38,539 bases of DNA from positions 1-38,539 of the forward strand of contig DXES01000125.1 in the NCBI GenBank assembly GCA_019114825.1, in the 5' to 3' direction. This document shows positions 30,102-38,539 of the stretch, piece by piece. Numbering within the stretch: position 1 is the first letter of the stretch; each line of letters begins with the position of its first letter. Origin of the DNA: Candidatus Anaerotruncus excrementipullorum (GTDB lineage: Bacteria; Bacillota; Clostridia; Oscillospirales; Ruminococcaceae). A program made the translations under genes and the position numbers. A model generated the notes under the pieces. It saw only the letters and a program-made list of their open reading frames with translations. It had not been told where the DNA came from and searched no databases.

Positions 30102-32552
30102 ATGCCCCAGGTGGTGCGGGTGGCGGTGGAAAACGCCACCCTGGGTTTCGACAAGCTCTATAGTTACCTGGTGCCGGCGGGGATGCCGGCGGCCCCCGGC
30201 TGCCGGGTGACCGTCCCCTTCGGGGCGGGCAACCGCACCCGGCTGGGGCTCATTATGGAGGCCGCCGGGGAGGAGTCGCCGCCCCCGGGGCTCAAGGAGG
30301 TCTCCTCCCTGGTGGACGCCGCCCCCCTCCTGGATGCCGGGCTGCTGGCCCTGGTGGCCCACCTGCGGGAGACCACCTTCTGCTGCTATTTCGACGCGGT
30401 GAAGGCGGTGCTTCCCCCGGGCATCGGGGTGCGGCTGCGCCGCCGCTACCAGCTGGCCCCAGAGGCGGACACCGCCGGGCTGGAGGGGGACGCCGCCCGG
30501 GTGGCGGCCTACCTGGCCGGCCGCCAGCGCCCGGTGGAGGAGGAGCAGCTGTGCGCCGCCCTGGGCCTGGCGGCGGATGCCCCGGTGCTCCGCCAGCTCT
30601 GCGGGCAGGGGGTGCTGGTGGAGACCCAGCTGGCCCGCCAGCGGGTGCTGGACGAGCGCCAGGTGATGGTCCGGCTGGACCCGGCCATCCAGGAGCTGGC
30701 GGATGTGCGCGCCAAGCTCACCGCCCGCCAGAAGGAGGTGGTGGAGCTGCTGCTGCAGGTGGGGGCCGGCTCCCTCAAGGAGGTCTGCTACTTCGCCGGG
30801 GTGGGCCGGGGGGTGGTGGACCGGCTGGAGAAGGCGGGGGTGGTGGAGCTCTACACCCAGGAGGTCTACCGCAACCCCTACGCCGGCCAGGCCGCCACCG
30901 CAAAGCTCAGCGACATCCTCCTTTCCCAGGAGCAGCAGGCGGCCTGTAGCCGCCTGTGCGCCCTGGCGGACACCGGCAAGCCCCAGGCGGCCCTGCTCTA
31001 TGGGGTCACCGGCTCGGGCAAGACCGAGGTGTTTTTGCGGGTGCTGGACCATGTGCTCCAGGGGGGGCGGGGGGCGATCGTGCTGGTGCCGGAGATCTCC
31101 CTCACCCCCCAGACGGTGGAGCGGTTCCACCGGTATTTCGGCCAGCAGGTGGCGGTGCTCCACAGCGGGCTGTCCATGTCCCAGCGGATGGACGAGTGGA
31201 AGCGGATCAAAAACGGGGACGCCCGGATCGTGGTGGGCACCCGCTCGGCCGTGTTCGCCCCGGTGGGGCGGCTGGGGCTGATCGTGATGGACGAGGAGCA
31301 GGAGGGCTCCTACAAGTCGGAGAAGGCACCCCGCTACCATGCCCGGGATGTGGCCCGGTGGCGGGCGGCCCGGGAGGGGGCGCTGCTGCTGCTGGCCTCC
31401 GCCACCCCCAGCATCGAGAGCTACTGGAAGGCCCAGCAGGGCAGGTACACCCTGCTCACCCTCAAGCACCGGTACGGCAACGCCCACCTGCCGGACGTGA
31501 CCATCCTGGACATGTCCCTGGAGATGCCGGGGGCGGCCTCTGCCAGCCTCTCCGCCCGGCTGGTGGAGGAGCTGGGGGAGAACCTGCGCCGGGGGGAACA
31601 GAGCATCCTGCTCCTAAACCGGCGGGGCTACAACACGTTGGTGAAGTGCGCGGTCTGCTCCACGGTGGCCACCTGCCCCAACTGTTCGGTGGCCCTCACC
31701 TACCACAGCGCCAACGGGCGGCTGATCTGCCACTACTGCGGCCACATCGCCCAGCCCCAGGCTGCCTGCCCGGTGTGCGGCAACCGGTTTTTGCGGTTCT
31801 CCGGGGCGGGCACCCAGAAGGTGGAGGAGGAGCTGCACACCCTCTTCCCCCAGGCCCGGGTGCTGCGGATGGACCTGGATACCACCATGTCCCGGTTTTC
31901 CCACGAGCGGTATTTTAACGACATTTCGGCGGGGAAATACGACATCGTCATCGGCACCCAGATGGTGGCCAAGGGGCTGGACTTCCCCAATGTGACGCTG
32001 GTGGGGGTGCTCTCGGCGGACGCCGCCCTCTATGCCCAGGACTACCGCAGCTACGAGCGGGCGTTCTCCCTGTTCACCCAGGTGGTGGGCCGGTCCGGCC
32101 GGGCCCAAAAGGCGGGCAGGGCATATATCCAGACCTTCACCCCCGAAAACAGTGTCATCGCCTTGGCCGCCGCCCAGGACTACGACAGCTTTTACGCCGA
32201 GGAGATCGAGAGCCGCCGCATCCACCTCTATCCCCCCTTCTGCGACCTGGTGGGGGTGGGGTTTTCCGGCCCGGAAAACCCCCTGGTGCGCCAGGCGGCC
32301 CAGGCGTTCTTGGGGCAGCTGAAGGCGCTGGCCCAGGCCGACTACCCGCAGCTGCCCCTGCGGGTGCTGGGCCCCTGCGAAAACCAGGTGCTGCGGATTG
32401 CGGGCAAATACCGCTGGCATATGGCGGTAAAATGCCGCTGGGACGCCAGCACCCGCCAGCTGCTGCGCCGGACCGCCGCCTGGTATGCCCGGCAGGGCGG
32501 CTGCCGGGGGGTGGCGCTGGCGGTGGACCCCCGGTATGAGAGCGCAATTTGA
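30102..32552 (+). CDS. priA: Primosomal protein N' (replication restart helicase)
   Basis: An 816-residue 3'-5' helicase that reloads replisomes at stalled forks. The N-terminal 3'BD domain covers about 1-110 and a winged helix about 200-260. Helicase motif I is GVTGSGKT (301-308). Motif II reads DEEQ (397-400) where most PriA proteins have DEEH. The zinc region has eight cysteines (516, 519, 525, 528, 543, 546, 556, 559), and VVGRSGRAQ marks motif VI. ATG 30102 lies after AAAGGAGGCCCC; an upstream in-frame start at 30036 is inside the rpoZ terminator. In Bacillus coaBC lies between rpoZ and priA; it is absent here. Confidence 0.97.
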   Translation: MPQVVRVAVENATLGFDKLYSYLVPAGMPAAPGCRVTVPFGAGNRTRLGLIMEAAGEESPPPGLKEVSSLVDAAPLLDAGLLALVAHLRETTFCCYFDAVKAVLPPGIGVRLRRRYQLAPEADTAGLEGDAARVAAYLAGRQRPVEEEQLCAALGLAADAPVLRQLCGQGVLVETQLARQRVLDERQVMVRLDPAIQELADVRAKLTARQKEVVELLLQVGAGSLKEVCYFAGVGRGVVDRLEKAGVVELYTQEVYRNPYAGQAATAKLSDILLSQEQQAACSRLCALADTGKPQAALLYGVTGSGKTEVFLRVLDHVLQGGRGAIVLVPEISLTPQTVERFHRYFGQQVAVLHSGLSMSQRMDEWKRIKNGDARIVVGTRSAVFAPVGRLGLIVMDEEQEGSYKSEKAPRYHARDVARWRAAREGALLLLASATPSIESYWKAQQGRYTLLTLKHRYGNAHLPDVTILDMSLEMPGAASASLSARLVEELGENLRRGEQSILLLNRRGYNTLVKCAVCSTVATCPNCSVALTYHSANGRLICHYCGHIAQPQAACPVCGNRFLRFSGAGTQKVEEELHTLFPQARVLRMDLDTTMSRFSHERYFNDISAGKYDIVIGTQMVAKGLDFPNVTLVGVLSADAALYAQDYRSYERAFSLFTQVVGRSGRAQKAGRAYIQTFTPENSVIALAAAQDYDSFYAEEIESRRIHLYPPFCDLVGVGFSGPENPLVRQAAQAFLGQLKALAQADYPQLPLRVLGPCENQVLRIAGKYRWHMAVKCRWDASTRQLLRRTAAWYARQGGCRGVALAVDPRYESAI

Positions 32553-32591
32553 ACCGGCAGCTCTGTAATAACCTTTTAAGGAGGAACAACT

Positions 32592-32933
32592 ATGAACCCG
32601 GAAGTGTTAAGCGATATCCTCTCCGGCGCCCTGGGGGCGCTGTGTATCCTGGTGCTGATCGTCAGCGGCATCCAGATCCTGCGCAACCGCCGCCGCCCGC
32701 CCCGGGTGGACCGGGCCAAGGTGATCCTCAAGGCCGGGCGGGCGATGCTCATCCGCACCGGCCGCCGGGATTGGCGCAACAAGCCCCACTACTATGTGCG
32801 GTTTGAGATCGACGGCCAAAATGTGGACCTGCTCTGCCCCTGGGAGGTCTATTCGGTGCTGGAAGAGGGCTGGGAAGGGGAGGTCACCTGGAAAGAGGGC
32901 CGGGTGCAGCAGTTCCACCGCAAACGCAGCTGA
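32592..32933 (+). CDS. Small membrane protein, DUF2500-like
   Basis: A 113-residue protein: one transmembrane helix (about 11-30, GALGALCILVLIVSGIQIL), an Arg-rich stop-transfer segment, then a small beta domain (VILKAGRAMLIRT, HYYVRFEIDGQNVDLLCP, WEGEVTWKEGRVQQFHR). The arrangement resembles DUF2500 proteins, where a single helix precedes a beta domain with YYVTFE-like strands, but I am not certain. The start follows AAGGAGGAAC. It lies between priA and def, where I know of no conserved gene. The domain would face the cytoplasm if the Arg-rich side is inside. Function unknown. Confidence 0.7.
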   Translation: MNPEVLSDILSGALGALCILVLIVSGIQILRNRRRPPRVDRAKVILKAGRAMLIRTGRRDWRNKPHYYVRFEIDGQNVDLLCPWEVYSVLEEGWEGEVTWKEGRVQQFHRKRS

Positions 32934-32960
32934 ACAAACTGGGAAGGAGGAATTTTTCAG

Positions 32961-33440
32961 ATGGCTTTGCGCAATATTTTAAAGGAGGGGGACGAGCGGC
33001 TCCGCAAAAAGAGCCGGGAGGTCACCGATTTTAACCAGCGGCTGTGGACCCTTTTGGAGGACATGGCCGAGACGATGAAGGACGGGGAGGGCGTAGGCCT
33101 GGCGGCCCCCCAGGTGGGGGTGCTGCGCCGGTGCGTGGTCATCGACGTGGGCGAGGGCCTGCACGAGCTGGTGAACCCCGTCTTTCTCACCCAGGAGGGG
33201 GACCAGGCGGGGTCCGAGGGGTGCCTGTCCATCCCCGGGGAGTACGGCATCGTCCACCGGCCCCAGAAGGTTTCGGTCCGCTACCAGGACCGGTACGGCA
33301 AGCCCCATGAGCTGGAGGCCCAGGACTTTCTGGCGGTGGCGGTCTGCCACGAGCTGGACCACCTGGACGGGGTGCTGTTCATCGACAAGGCGGAGCGGAT
33401 GCTCACGCCGGAGGAACTCCAACAGATGACCGAGGATTGA
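32961..33440 (+). CDS. def: Peptide deformylase
   Basis: A 159-residue metalloenzyme removing the N-terminal formyl group from new proteins. All three motifs are present: GVGLAAPQVG (44-53), EGCLS (metal ligand Cys88) and HELDH (ligands His130 and His134, catalytic Glu131). Start ATG 32961 follows AAGGAGGAA. It precedes fmt, the enzyme that installs the formyl group, 14 bases apart. Confidence 0.98.
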   Translation: MALRNILKEGDERLRKKSREVTDFNQRLWTLLEDMAETMKDGEGVGLAAPQVGVLRRCVVIDVGEGLHELVNPVFLTQEGDQAGSEGCLSIPGEYGIVHRPQKVSVRYQDRYGKPHELEAQDFLAVAVCHELDHLDGVLFIDKAERMLTPEELQQMTED

Positions 33441-33454
33441 TAGGGGGCATCCAG

Positions 33455-34378
33455 ATGCGCATTGTGTTCATGGGCACGCCGGATTTTGCGGTGCCCTGCC
33501 TGGAGCGGCTGCTGGCCGACGGCCACCAGGTGGCCGGGGTGTTCACCCAGCCGGATAAGCCCAAGGGCCGGGGGCACCACCTGCAGCCGCCCCCGGTGAA
33601 GGAGCTGGCCCTGGCCCGGGGGCTGCCGGTCTACCAGCCGGCCACCCTGCGGGACGGCCAGGCCCTGGAGACCCTGCGGGCGCTGGCCCCCCAGCTGGCG
33701 GTGGTGGTGGCCTACGGCAAGATCCTGCCCCCCGCGCTGCTGGCGGTGCCCCCCCTGGGGTGCATCAACGTCCATGGGTCGCTGCTGCCCCGGTGGCGGG
33801 GGGCGGCCCCCATCCAGTGGAGCGTTTTGAGCGGGGACCGGCAGGCCGGGGTCACCACCATGTACCTGGCCGAGGGGATGGACACCGGGGACATGATCCT
33901 GCGCCGGTCCACCCCGGTGGGGCCCCAGGAGACCTCCGGCCAGCTGTATGAGCGGCTGGCAGAGCTGGGGGCGCAGCTGCTGGGGGAGACGGTGGAGCTG
34001 ATCGCCCAGGGCAGGGCCCCCCGCACCCCCCAGCAGGAGGAGGAGGCCACCTATGCCCCCATGCTCACCAAGGAGCTGGCGGCCATCGACTTTATGAAGC
34101 CCGCCGCCCAGGTCCACAACCTGGTGCGGGGGATGAACCCTTGGCCGGTGGCCCATACCCTTTTGGAGGGGCAGCCGCTGAAGGTGTATGCCGCCCGTTT
34201 GGCCAAGGGGTCCGGCGCCCCCGGCCAGGTGCTGGAGAGCCGGGGGCGCCTGGTGGTGGCCTGCGGCCAGGGGGCGGTGGAGCTTTTGGAGCTGCAGGCC
34301 CAGGGCAAAAAGCGGATGGCCGCCGCCGATTACCTGCGGGGCCATCCGCTGGCCCCGGGGACGGTGCTGGGGATCTGA
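33455..34378 (+). CDS. fmt: Methionyl-tRNA formyltransferase
   Basis: A 307-residue enzyme that formylates initiator Met-tRNA using 10-formyltetrahydrofolate. The N-terminal part has FMGTPDFAVPCLE and the catalytic-domain signature NVHGSLLPRWRGAAPIQW with MDTGDM. The C-terminal tRNA-binding OB-fold covers about 205-305. ATG 33455 is chosen over an upstream in-frame start at 33437 because it begins the canonical MRIVFMGTP. It is translated with def. Confidence 0.97.
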   Translation: MRIVFMGTPDFAVPCLERLLADGHQVAGVFTQPDKPKGRGHHLQPPPVKELALARGLPVYQPATLRDGQALETLRALAPQLAVVVAYGKILPPALLAVPPLGCINVHGSLLPRWRGAAPIQWSVLSGDRQAGVTTMYLAEGMDTGDMILRRSTPVGPQETSGQLYERLAELGAQLLGETVELIAQGRAPRTPQQEEEATYAPMLTKELAAIDFMKPAAQVHNLVRGMNPWPVAHTLLEGQPLKVYAARLAKGSGAPGQVLESRGRLVVACGQGAVELLELQAQGKKRMAAADYLRGHPLAPGTVLGI

Positions 34379-34417
34379 TAGTCAGCCGCCCATAGCGGGC
34401 AGAAAGGGGGCCTTCGG

Positions 34418-35104
34418 GTGTTTCTCGACTACTACTATGTGATTTTGGTGCTGCCGGCGCTGCTGCTGGCCATGTGGGCCCAGGGGCGGGTCTCCTCCAC
34501 CTATGCCAAATACGGCCGGGTGCGCTCCGCCCGGCGGATCCCCGCCCAGGAGGCCGCCCGGCAGATCCTTTTGGACAACGGCCTGGGCAACATCCCCATC
34601 CAGCGGGTGCGGGGCAACCTCACCGACCACTACGACCCGGCCGCCCGGGTGCTGCGCCTGTCGGACAGCGTCTACGGCAGCGATTCGGTGGCGGCGCTGG
34701 GGGTGGCGGCCCACGAGTGCGGCCACGCCATCCAGCACGCCCAGGGCTACGGCCCCCTGATGCTGCGCAACGCCATCATCCCGGTGACCAACTTCGGCTC
34801 CAAGCTGTCCATCCCGCTGATTTTGCTGGGGCTGGTGCTGGGGCTGGCGCCGCTGGTGCAGGTGGGCATCTGGATGTTCGCTTTGATGGCGGTGTTCCAG
34901 CTGGTGACCCTGCCGGTGGAGTTCAACGCCTCCGCCCGGGCGCTGGCCACCCTGGAGCGGGAAAACTACCTGGAGCCCTCCGAGCTGCGGGGGGCCCGCA
35001 AGGTGCTCCAGGCGGCGGCGCTGACCTATGTGGCGGCGCTGCTGGTGACGGTGATGCAGCTGCTGCGGCTGGTGCTGCTGTTTGGCAACCGCCGCCGGGA
35101 TTGA
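34418..35104 (+). CDS. YugP-type membrane zinc metallopeptidase
   Basis: A 228-residue membrane protein with a zinc-metalloprotease motif HECGH (99-103, two His ligands and catalytic Glu100), preceded by LSDSVYGSDSVAALGVAA. Hydrophobic segments lie at about 7-22, 125-165 and 195-222. EFNASARAL (about 168) is the conserved third-ligand region in this family. The substrate is unknown. Start GTG 34418 is about 7 bases after AGAAAGGGGG. It sits between fmt and rsmB, an order seen in other Clostridia. Confidence 0.9.
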   Translation: MFLDYYYVILVLPALLLAMWAQGRVSSTYAKYGRVRSARRIPAQEAARQILLDNGLGNIPIQRVRGNLTDHYDPAARVLRLSDSVYGSDSVAALGVAAHECGHAIQHAQGYGPLMLRNAIIPVTNFGSKLSIPLILLGLVLGLAPLVQVGIWMFALMAVFQLVTLPVEFNASARALATLERENYLEPSELRGARKVLQAAALTYVAALLVTVMQLLRLVLLFGNRRRD

Positions 35105-35123
35105 CAGAAAGAGGGGGGACCCC

Positions 35124-36410
35124 ATGAGACAGGACGCCCGCTATACCGCCGCCCAGGCGCTCATGCGCCTGGAGGGGCAGAACGCCTACTCCAACCTACT
35201 TTTGGAGGGGCTGGTGCAGAAAAACCGCCTGGACCCCCGCCAGGCGGCCTTTGCCTCCGCCCTCTTCTATACCGCCCTGGAGCGGCTTTTGACCCTGGAC
35301 CACATCCTGGCCGCCTATTCCTCCAAGCCCCTGGGGCAGCTGTCCGCCCCGGTGCTGGCGGCGCTGCGGCTGGGGGTCTGCCAGCTGCGGTATCTGGACG
35401 GGGTGGACGACTACGCCGCCGTCAGCGAGAGCGTGAACCTGGTGCGGGAGCTGGGGGCCGGCCGGGCGGCGGGGTTTGTCAATGGGGTGCTGCGCACCTA
35501 CCTGCGGGAGGGCAAGCCCCTGCCCCCGGCGGCGGGGCCGCTGGAGGAGCAGCTGGCGGTGGAGTACTCCTGCCCCGCCTGGCTGGTGGGCCGTTGGCTG
35601 GCCGCCTATGGCCAGCAGGCCACCCTGCGGCTGCTGGCCGGTTCCTTGGGGCGGCCGCCGGTCTACCTGCGGGCCAACACCCTGCGGCTGGACGCCTCCG
35701 CCCTCTGCCAGAGGCTGAAGGCGGAGGGGGTGGACGCCCGCCCCGACCCGGCGGTGGCCGGGTGCCTGTTGGTGGAGGGGAAGATCGCGGTGGAGGCGCT
35801 GCCCAGCTTCCGGGAGGGGCTGTTCCATGTGCAGGACCGGTCCTCCCAGCTGTGTGTGGCGGCGCTGGACCCGCTGCCCGGCCAGCGGGTGCTGGATGTG
35901 TGCGCCGCGCCGGGGGGCAAGGCGTTCACCGCCGCCCAGCGGATGGCCGACCGGGGGGAGCTGGTCGCCCGGGACCTGCACGACAACCGGGTGCGGCTGA
36001 TCCGGGCGGGGGCCCGGCGGCTGGGCCTGGGGTGCATCCGGGCGCAGGCGGGGGACGCCGCCGCCTTCGACCCCAGCCTGGGGGCGTTTGACCGGGTGCT
36101 GTGCGATGTGCCCTGCTCCGGCTTCGGGGTGATCCGCCGCAAGCCGGAGATCAAGTATAAGCCCCCCCAGGCGGTGGCCGGGCTGCCGGAGGTCCAGTAT
36201 AAAATCCTGGAAACCGCCGCAAACTATCTTACGGCGGGCGGGCGGCTGGTCTACTCCACCTGTACCCTGCTGCCCGAGGAGAACGAGCGGGTGGTGGAGC
36301 GGTTTTTGGCCGGCCGGCGGGAGTTCCGGCTGGAGGAGCAGCACACCCACACCGGCCAGGAGGGCGGCGACGGTTTCTTTGTGGCGGCGCTGGCCAAAAA
36401 GGGGGATTGA
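35124..36410 (+). CDS. rsmB: 16S rRNA m5C967 methyltransferase
   Basis: A 428-residue enzyme with an N-terminal NusB-like RNA-binding domain (about 1-140, YTAAQALMRLEGQNAYSNLLL) and a SAM-dependent Rossmann domain. The latter has VLDVCAAPGGKAFTAAQ (SAM loop), CDVPCSGFGVIRRKPEIKY (catalytic Cys in DVPCSG) and LVYSTCTLLPEENE, the second catalytic-cysteine motif. ATG 35124 follows GAGGGGGG; the upstream in-frame start at 35082 would overlap the peptidase gene. rlmN starts 3 bases after its stop. Confidence 0.97.
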   Translation: MRQDARYTAAQALMRLEGQNAYSNLLLEGLVQKNRLDPRQAAFASALFYTALERLLTLDHILAAYSSKPLGQLSAPVLAALRLGVCQLRYLDGVDDYAAVSESVNLVRELGAGRAAGFVNGVLRTYLREGKPLPPAAGPLEEQLAVEYSCPAWLVGRWLAAYGQQATLRLLAGSLGRPPVYLRANTLRLDASALCQRLKAEGVDARPDPAVAGCLLVEGKIAVEALPSFREGLFHVQDRSSQLCVAALDPLPGQRVLDVCAAPGGKAFTAAQRMADRGELVARDLHDNRVRLIRAGARRLGLGCIRAQAGDAAAFDPSLGAFDRVLCDVPCSGFGVIRRKPEIKYKPPQAVAGLPEVQYKILETAANYLTAGGRLVYSTCTLLPEENERVVERFLAGRREFRLEEQHTHTGQEGGDGFFVAALAKKGD

Positions 36411-36413
36411 CCA

Positions 36414-37484
36414 ATGGAAAAGCGGGATATCAAATCCCTGACGCTGCCCGCCCTGGAGGGGGAGCTGGCCGGATTGGGGCTGCCCCGGTTCCGGGCGGGC
36501 CAGGTGTACGGCTGGCTGCACCAGAAGCGGGTGTCCACATTCGCCGAAATGACCAACCTTCCGGCGGCGCTGCGCGGTCAGCTTGACGAAAAATACTACA
36601 TAAACGCCATCCAGGTGAAAAAAAAGCTTGTATCCAAGCTGGACGGTACGGTAAAATACCTCTATGAGCTGCGGGACGGCAACTGCGTGGAGGCGGTGCT
36701 CATGCACTACCACCACGGCAGCAGCCTGTGCATCTCCTCCCAGGTGGGGTGCCGGATGGGGTGCAAGTTCTGTGCCTCCACCTTGGCCGGGTATGTCCGG
36801 GACCTAACCGCCTCGGAGATGCTGGACGAGGTCTATACCGCCCAGCGGGACAGTGGCAGCCGGGTGGATGGCGTGGTGCTCATGGGCATCGGCGAGCCGC
36901 TGGACAACTTCGACAATGTGATGGACTTTTTGGAGCTCCTCTCCAGCCCCCAGGGGCTGAACCTGAGCCTGCGGCATGTGTCCCTCTCCACCTGCGGGCT
37001 GGTGGATAAAATCTACGCGCTGGCCCAGCGGCGGCTGCAGCTGACCCTGTCCATCTCCCTGCACGCCCCCAACGACGAGATCCGGGACCGGTCGATGCCC
37101 ATCAACCGCAAGTACAACATGGAGCGCCTGCTGGCCGCCTGCCGGGACTACTTTGCGGTCACCGGGCGGCGGATCTCCTTTGAGTACGCGCTGATCGCGG
37201 GGGTGAACGACTCCCCCGCCTGCGCCCGCCAGCTGGCCGAACGGCTGCGGGGGATGGGCGCCCATGTAAACCTGATCCCAGTCAACGAGGTGCGGGAGAC
37301 CGGCTTTAAGCGGGGCTCCCGGGCCCAGATCCAGGGGTTCCAGCGCCAGCTGCAGCAGCTGGGGGTGAACGCCACCATCCGCCGGGAGCTGGGGGCGGAT
37401 ATCTCCGCCGCCTGCGGCCAGCTGCGCCGGCAGACGGCGGCGGAGCTGGCCCCCCTCTCCCGCCCGGCGGGCGGCGATCTCTAG
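36414..37484 (+). CDS. rlmN: Dual-specificity 23S rRNA/tRNA adenosine C2-methyltransferase
   Basis: A 356-residue radical-SAM enzyme methylating C2 of A2503 in 23S rRNA and A37 of some tRNAs. The cluster motif CRMGCKFC supplies Cys113, Cys117 and Cys120. VLMGIGEPLDNFDNV and SLSTCGLVDKI follow, then LNISLHAPND-like LSISLHAPNDEIR and RRISFEYALIAGVNDSPACA. A conserved cysteine expected as methyl-accepting Cys lies near the C-terminus (SAACGQLR). It is spaced 3 bases from rsmB. It is followed by prpC after 31 bases. Confidence 0.97.
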   Translation: MEKRDIKSLTLPALEGELAGLGLPRFRAGQVYGWLHQKRVSTFAEMTNLPAALRGQLDEKYYINAIQVKKKLVSKLDGTVKYLYELRDGNCVEAVLMHYHHGSSLCISSQVGCRMGCKFCASTLAGYVRDLTASEMLDEVYTAQRDSGSRVDGVVLMGIGEPLDNFDNVMDFLELLSSPQGLNLSLRHVSLSTCGLVDKIYALAQRRLQLTLSISLHAPNDEIRDRSMPINRKYNMERLLAACRDYFAVTGRRISFEYALIAGVNDSPACARQLAERLRGMGAHVNLIPVNEVRETGFKRGSRAQIQGFQRQLQQLGVNATIRRELGADISAACGQLRRQTAAELAPLSRPAGGDL

Positions 37485-37515
37485 GCGGGCGGTCCCGCAC
37501 AAAGGAGGACTTGGC

Positions 37516-38241
37516 TTGATACGAATTTTCGGCGGCACAGACCAGGGAAAGGTGCGCTCCACCAACCAGGACGCCTTCGCGTTCTCGGTGGTGGGGGAAG
37601 GGTGCGCCTACGCCGTGCTGTGCGACGGCATGGGCGGGGAAAATGGCGGCCATATCGCCAGCAGCCGGGCGGTGCAGATCATCTCCCAGGCGCTGGACCG
37701 CAGCCTGCGCCAACCGGCGGCGGACCTGAAGGCGGCCATGGTCTCCGCCTGCAGCGCCGCCAACGCGGTGGTCCACGAGATGGCCGCGGCGGATGAGTCC
37801 CTGCGGGGGATGGGCACCACGGTGGTGGCCGCGGTGGTGCGGGGGGAGCAGCTCTGCATCGCCCACGCCGGGGACAGCCGGGCCTATCTGGTGACCCCCC
37901 AGGGGGAGCTGGAGCGGCTCACCCGGGACCACAGCGTGGTGCAGCTGCTGCTGGACCACGGGGAGATCACCGAGGAGGAGGCCGCCAGCCACCCCAAGCG
38001 CCACTATATCACCCGGGCGCTGGGGATCGAGCCGGAGCTGGAGCTGGAGTACCTGGAGCGGGAGTTTGCCGCCGGGTGGCTGCTGCTCTGCTCGGACGGG
38101 CTCTACAACTACGCCCCGCCGGAGGACCACCTGGACCTGATCACCACCTGTGCCAGCGAGCAGGATATCTACCTGCTCATCGACGAGGCCAACAAGGCGG
38201 GCGGCCCGGACAACATCACCGCGGTCATCGTGGCAAAGTAG
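37516..38241 (+). CDS. prpC: PP2C-type Ser/Thr phosphatase
   Basis: A 241-residue metal-dependent phosphatase that opposes the PASTA kinase encoded next. PP2C motifs are GKVRSTNQDAF, CDGMGGENGG (Asp37 a metal ligand), GMGTTVVAAV, HAGDSRAYL, LTRDHSVVQLL, LLCSDGLYNY and GGPDNITAVIV. TTG 37516 is the start, 7 bases after AAAGGAGG. prkC starts 19 bases after the stop, so phosphatase and kinase are co-expressed. Confidence 0.96.
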   Translation: MIRIFGGTDQGKVRSTNQDAFAFSVVGEGCAYAVLCDGMGGENGGHIASSRAVQIISQALDRSLRQPAADLKAAMVSACSAANAVVHEMAAADESLRGMGTTVVAAVVRGEQLCIAHAGDSRAYLVTPQGELERLTRDHSVVQLLLDHGEITEEEAASHPKRHYITRALGIEPELELEYLEREFAAGWLLLCSDGLYNYAPPEDHLDLITTCASEQDIYLLIDEANKAGGPDNITAVIVAK

Positions 38242-38260
38242 CGAGCAGGAGGACGCTTGG

Positions 38261-38539
38261 ATGGAGAACTATATAGGCAAAAAGCTGGATGGCCGCTACG
38301 AGATTCTGGAGCTGTGCGGCATCGGCGGGATGGCCAACGTCTACAAGGCCTACGACCTGCTGGAGAACCGCGTGGTGGCGGTGAAGATTCTGCGGGACGA
38401 GTACCTGGGCAACGAGGATATGCGCCGGCGGTTCAAAAACGAATCCAAGGCGATGGCGGTGCTCAACCACCCCAATGTGATGCGGGTGTACGACGTCTGC
38501 TTTTCCGATAAGATGCAGTCGATCGTCATGGAGTATATC
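38261..38539 (+). CDS. prkC: PASTA Ser/Thr protein kinase PrkC, N-terminal part
   Basis: Ninety-three codons from ATG 38261, open at the window end. The kinase N-lobe is clear: GIGGMANVYKA (glycine loop, about 20-30), VAVKIL with Lys42, and Glu61 in the C-helix, then NHPNVMRVYDV. In Firmicutes PrkC is a membrane kinase with extracellular PASTA repeats that senses muropeptides or lipid II; the PASTA part lies beyond the window and cannot be checked. It is preceded by AGGAGGA and follows prpC, the cognate phosphatase. Confidence 0.93.
   Translation, partial: MENYIGKKLDGRYEILELCGIGGMANVYKAYDLLENRVVAVKILRDEYLGNEDMRRRFKNESKAMAVLNHPNVMRVYDVCFSDKMQSIVMEYI

Noticed and set aside
1-38539. CRISPR arrays, tRNA genes, insertion sequences, phage genes, attachment repeats
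   Set aside because: Looked for direct-repeat arrays, cloverleaf-like segments, transposase or integrase motifs and long repeats; none were seen by eye.

Overview
The window is a GC-rich chromosomal segment from a spore-forming Firmicute, most likely class Clostridia, order Oscillospirales (Ruminococcaceae/Oscillospiraceae-like). I infer this from three things. The gene orders yceD-rpmF, der-plsY-gpsA, scpA-scpB-DUF2953-ytfJ-dacB-rluB and yicC-remA-gmk-rpoZ-priA-def-fmt-rsmB-rlmN-prpC-prkC are classic Firmicute blocks. Strong AGGAGG-type ribosome binding sites precede most genes. RemA, YtfJ/GerW and several DacF-type carboxypeptidases are present. I see no phage, insertion sequence, CRISPR array, tRNA or rRNA. 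No gene-free gap exceeds 300 bases.

Layout. (1) 25-4657: envelope genes. These are a DUF4349 lipoprotein, a membrane-anchored DacF-like protein that has lost its catalytic serine, a metallophosphoesterase with altered metal ligands, and a TVP38/DedA-like membrane protein. (2) 4667-9751, minus strand: single-chain FGAM synthase (purL) and the tRNA methylthiotransferase mtaB, read from a promoter that sits back to back with that of an HPr-like protein. (3) 9953-14423: the histidine-less HPr homologue, an intact dacF, pgi, a small P-loop protein and a secreted DUF6612-like protein, mostly single genes, each with its own promoter and/or terminator. (4) 14482-16640: two divergent lipoprotein genes of visibly lower GC, one with WG repeats; this is the most accessory-looking part. 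(5) 16869-22432: yceD-rpmF from a perfect consensus promoter, then a DUF512 radical-SAM protein, der, plsY and gpsA; rpmB is convergent. (6) 22641-27952: scpA-scpB-DUF2953-ytfJ-dacB-rluB, an unknown small protein and a DHFR/RibD-like reductase. (7) 28045 to the end: yicC-remA-gmk-rpoZ, terminator, then priA, a small membrane protein, def, fmt, a zinc metallopeptidase, rsmB, rlmN, prpC and the start of prkC.

Most of the window is housekeeping: replication restart, ribosome assembly and modification, N-terminal formylation and deformylation, chromosome condensation, phospholipid synthesis and Ser/Thr phospho-signalling. The observations most worth a second look are catalytic-residue losses in otherwise well-formed proteins: the dead DacF homologue (AxxK and IAG in place of SxxK and KTG), an HPr fold with no histidine at all but a kept regulatory serine, a metallophosphoesterase lacking two metal ligands, and a PriA with DEEQ for DEEH. 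The lipoprotein pair at 14482-16640 and a 5'-end hairpin on the yceD-rpmF transcript follow. I did not find a clear new multi-gene defence or mobile system.
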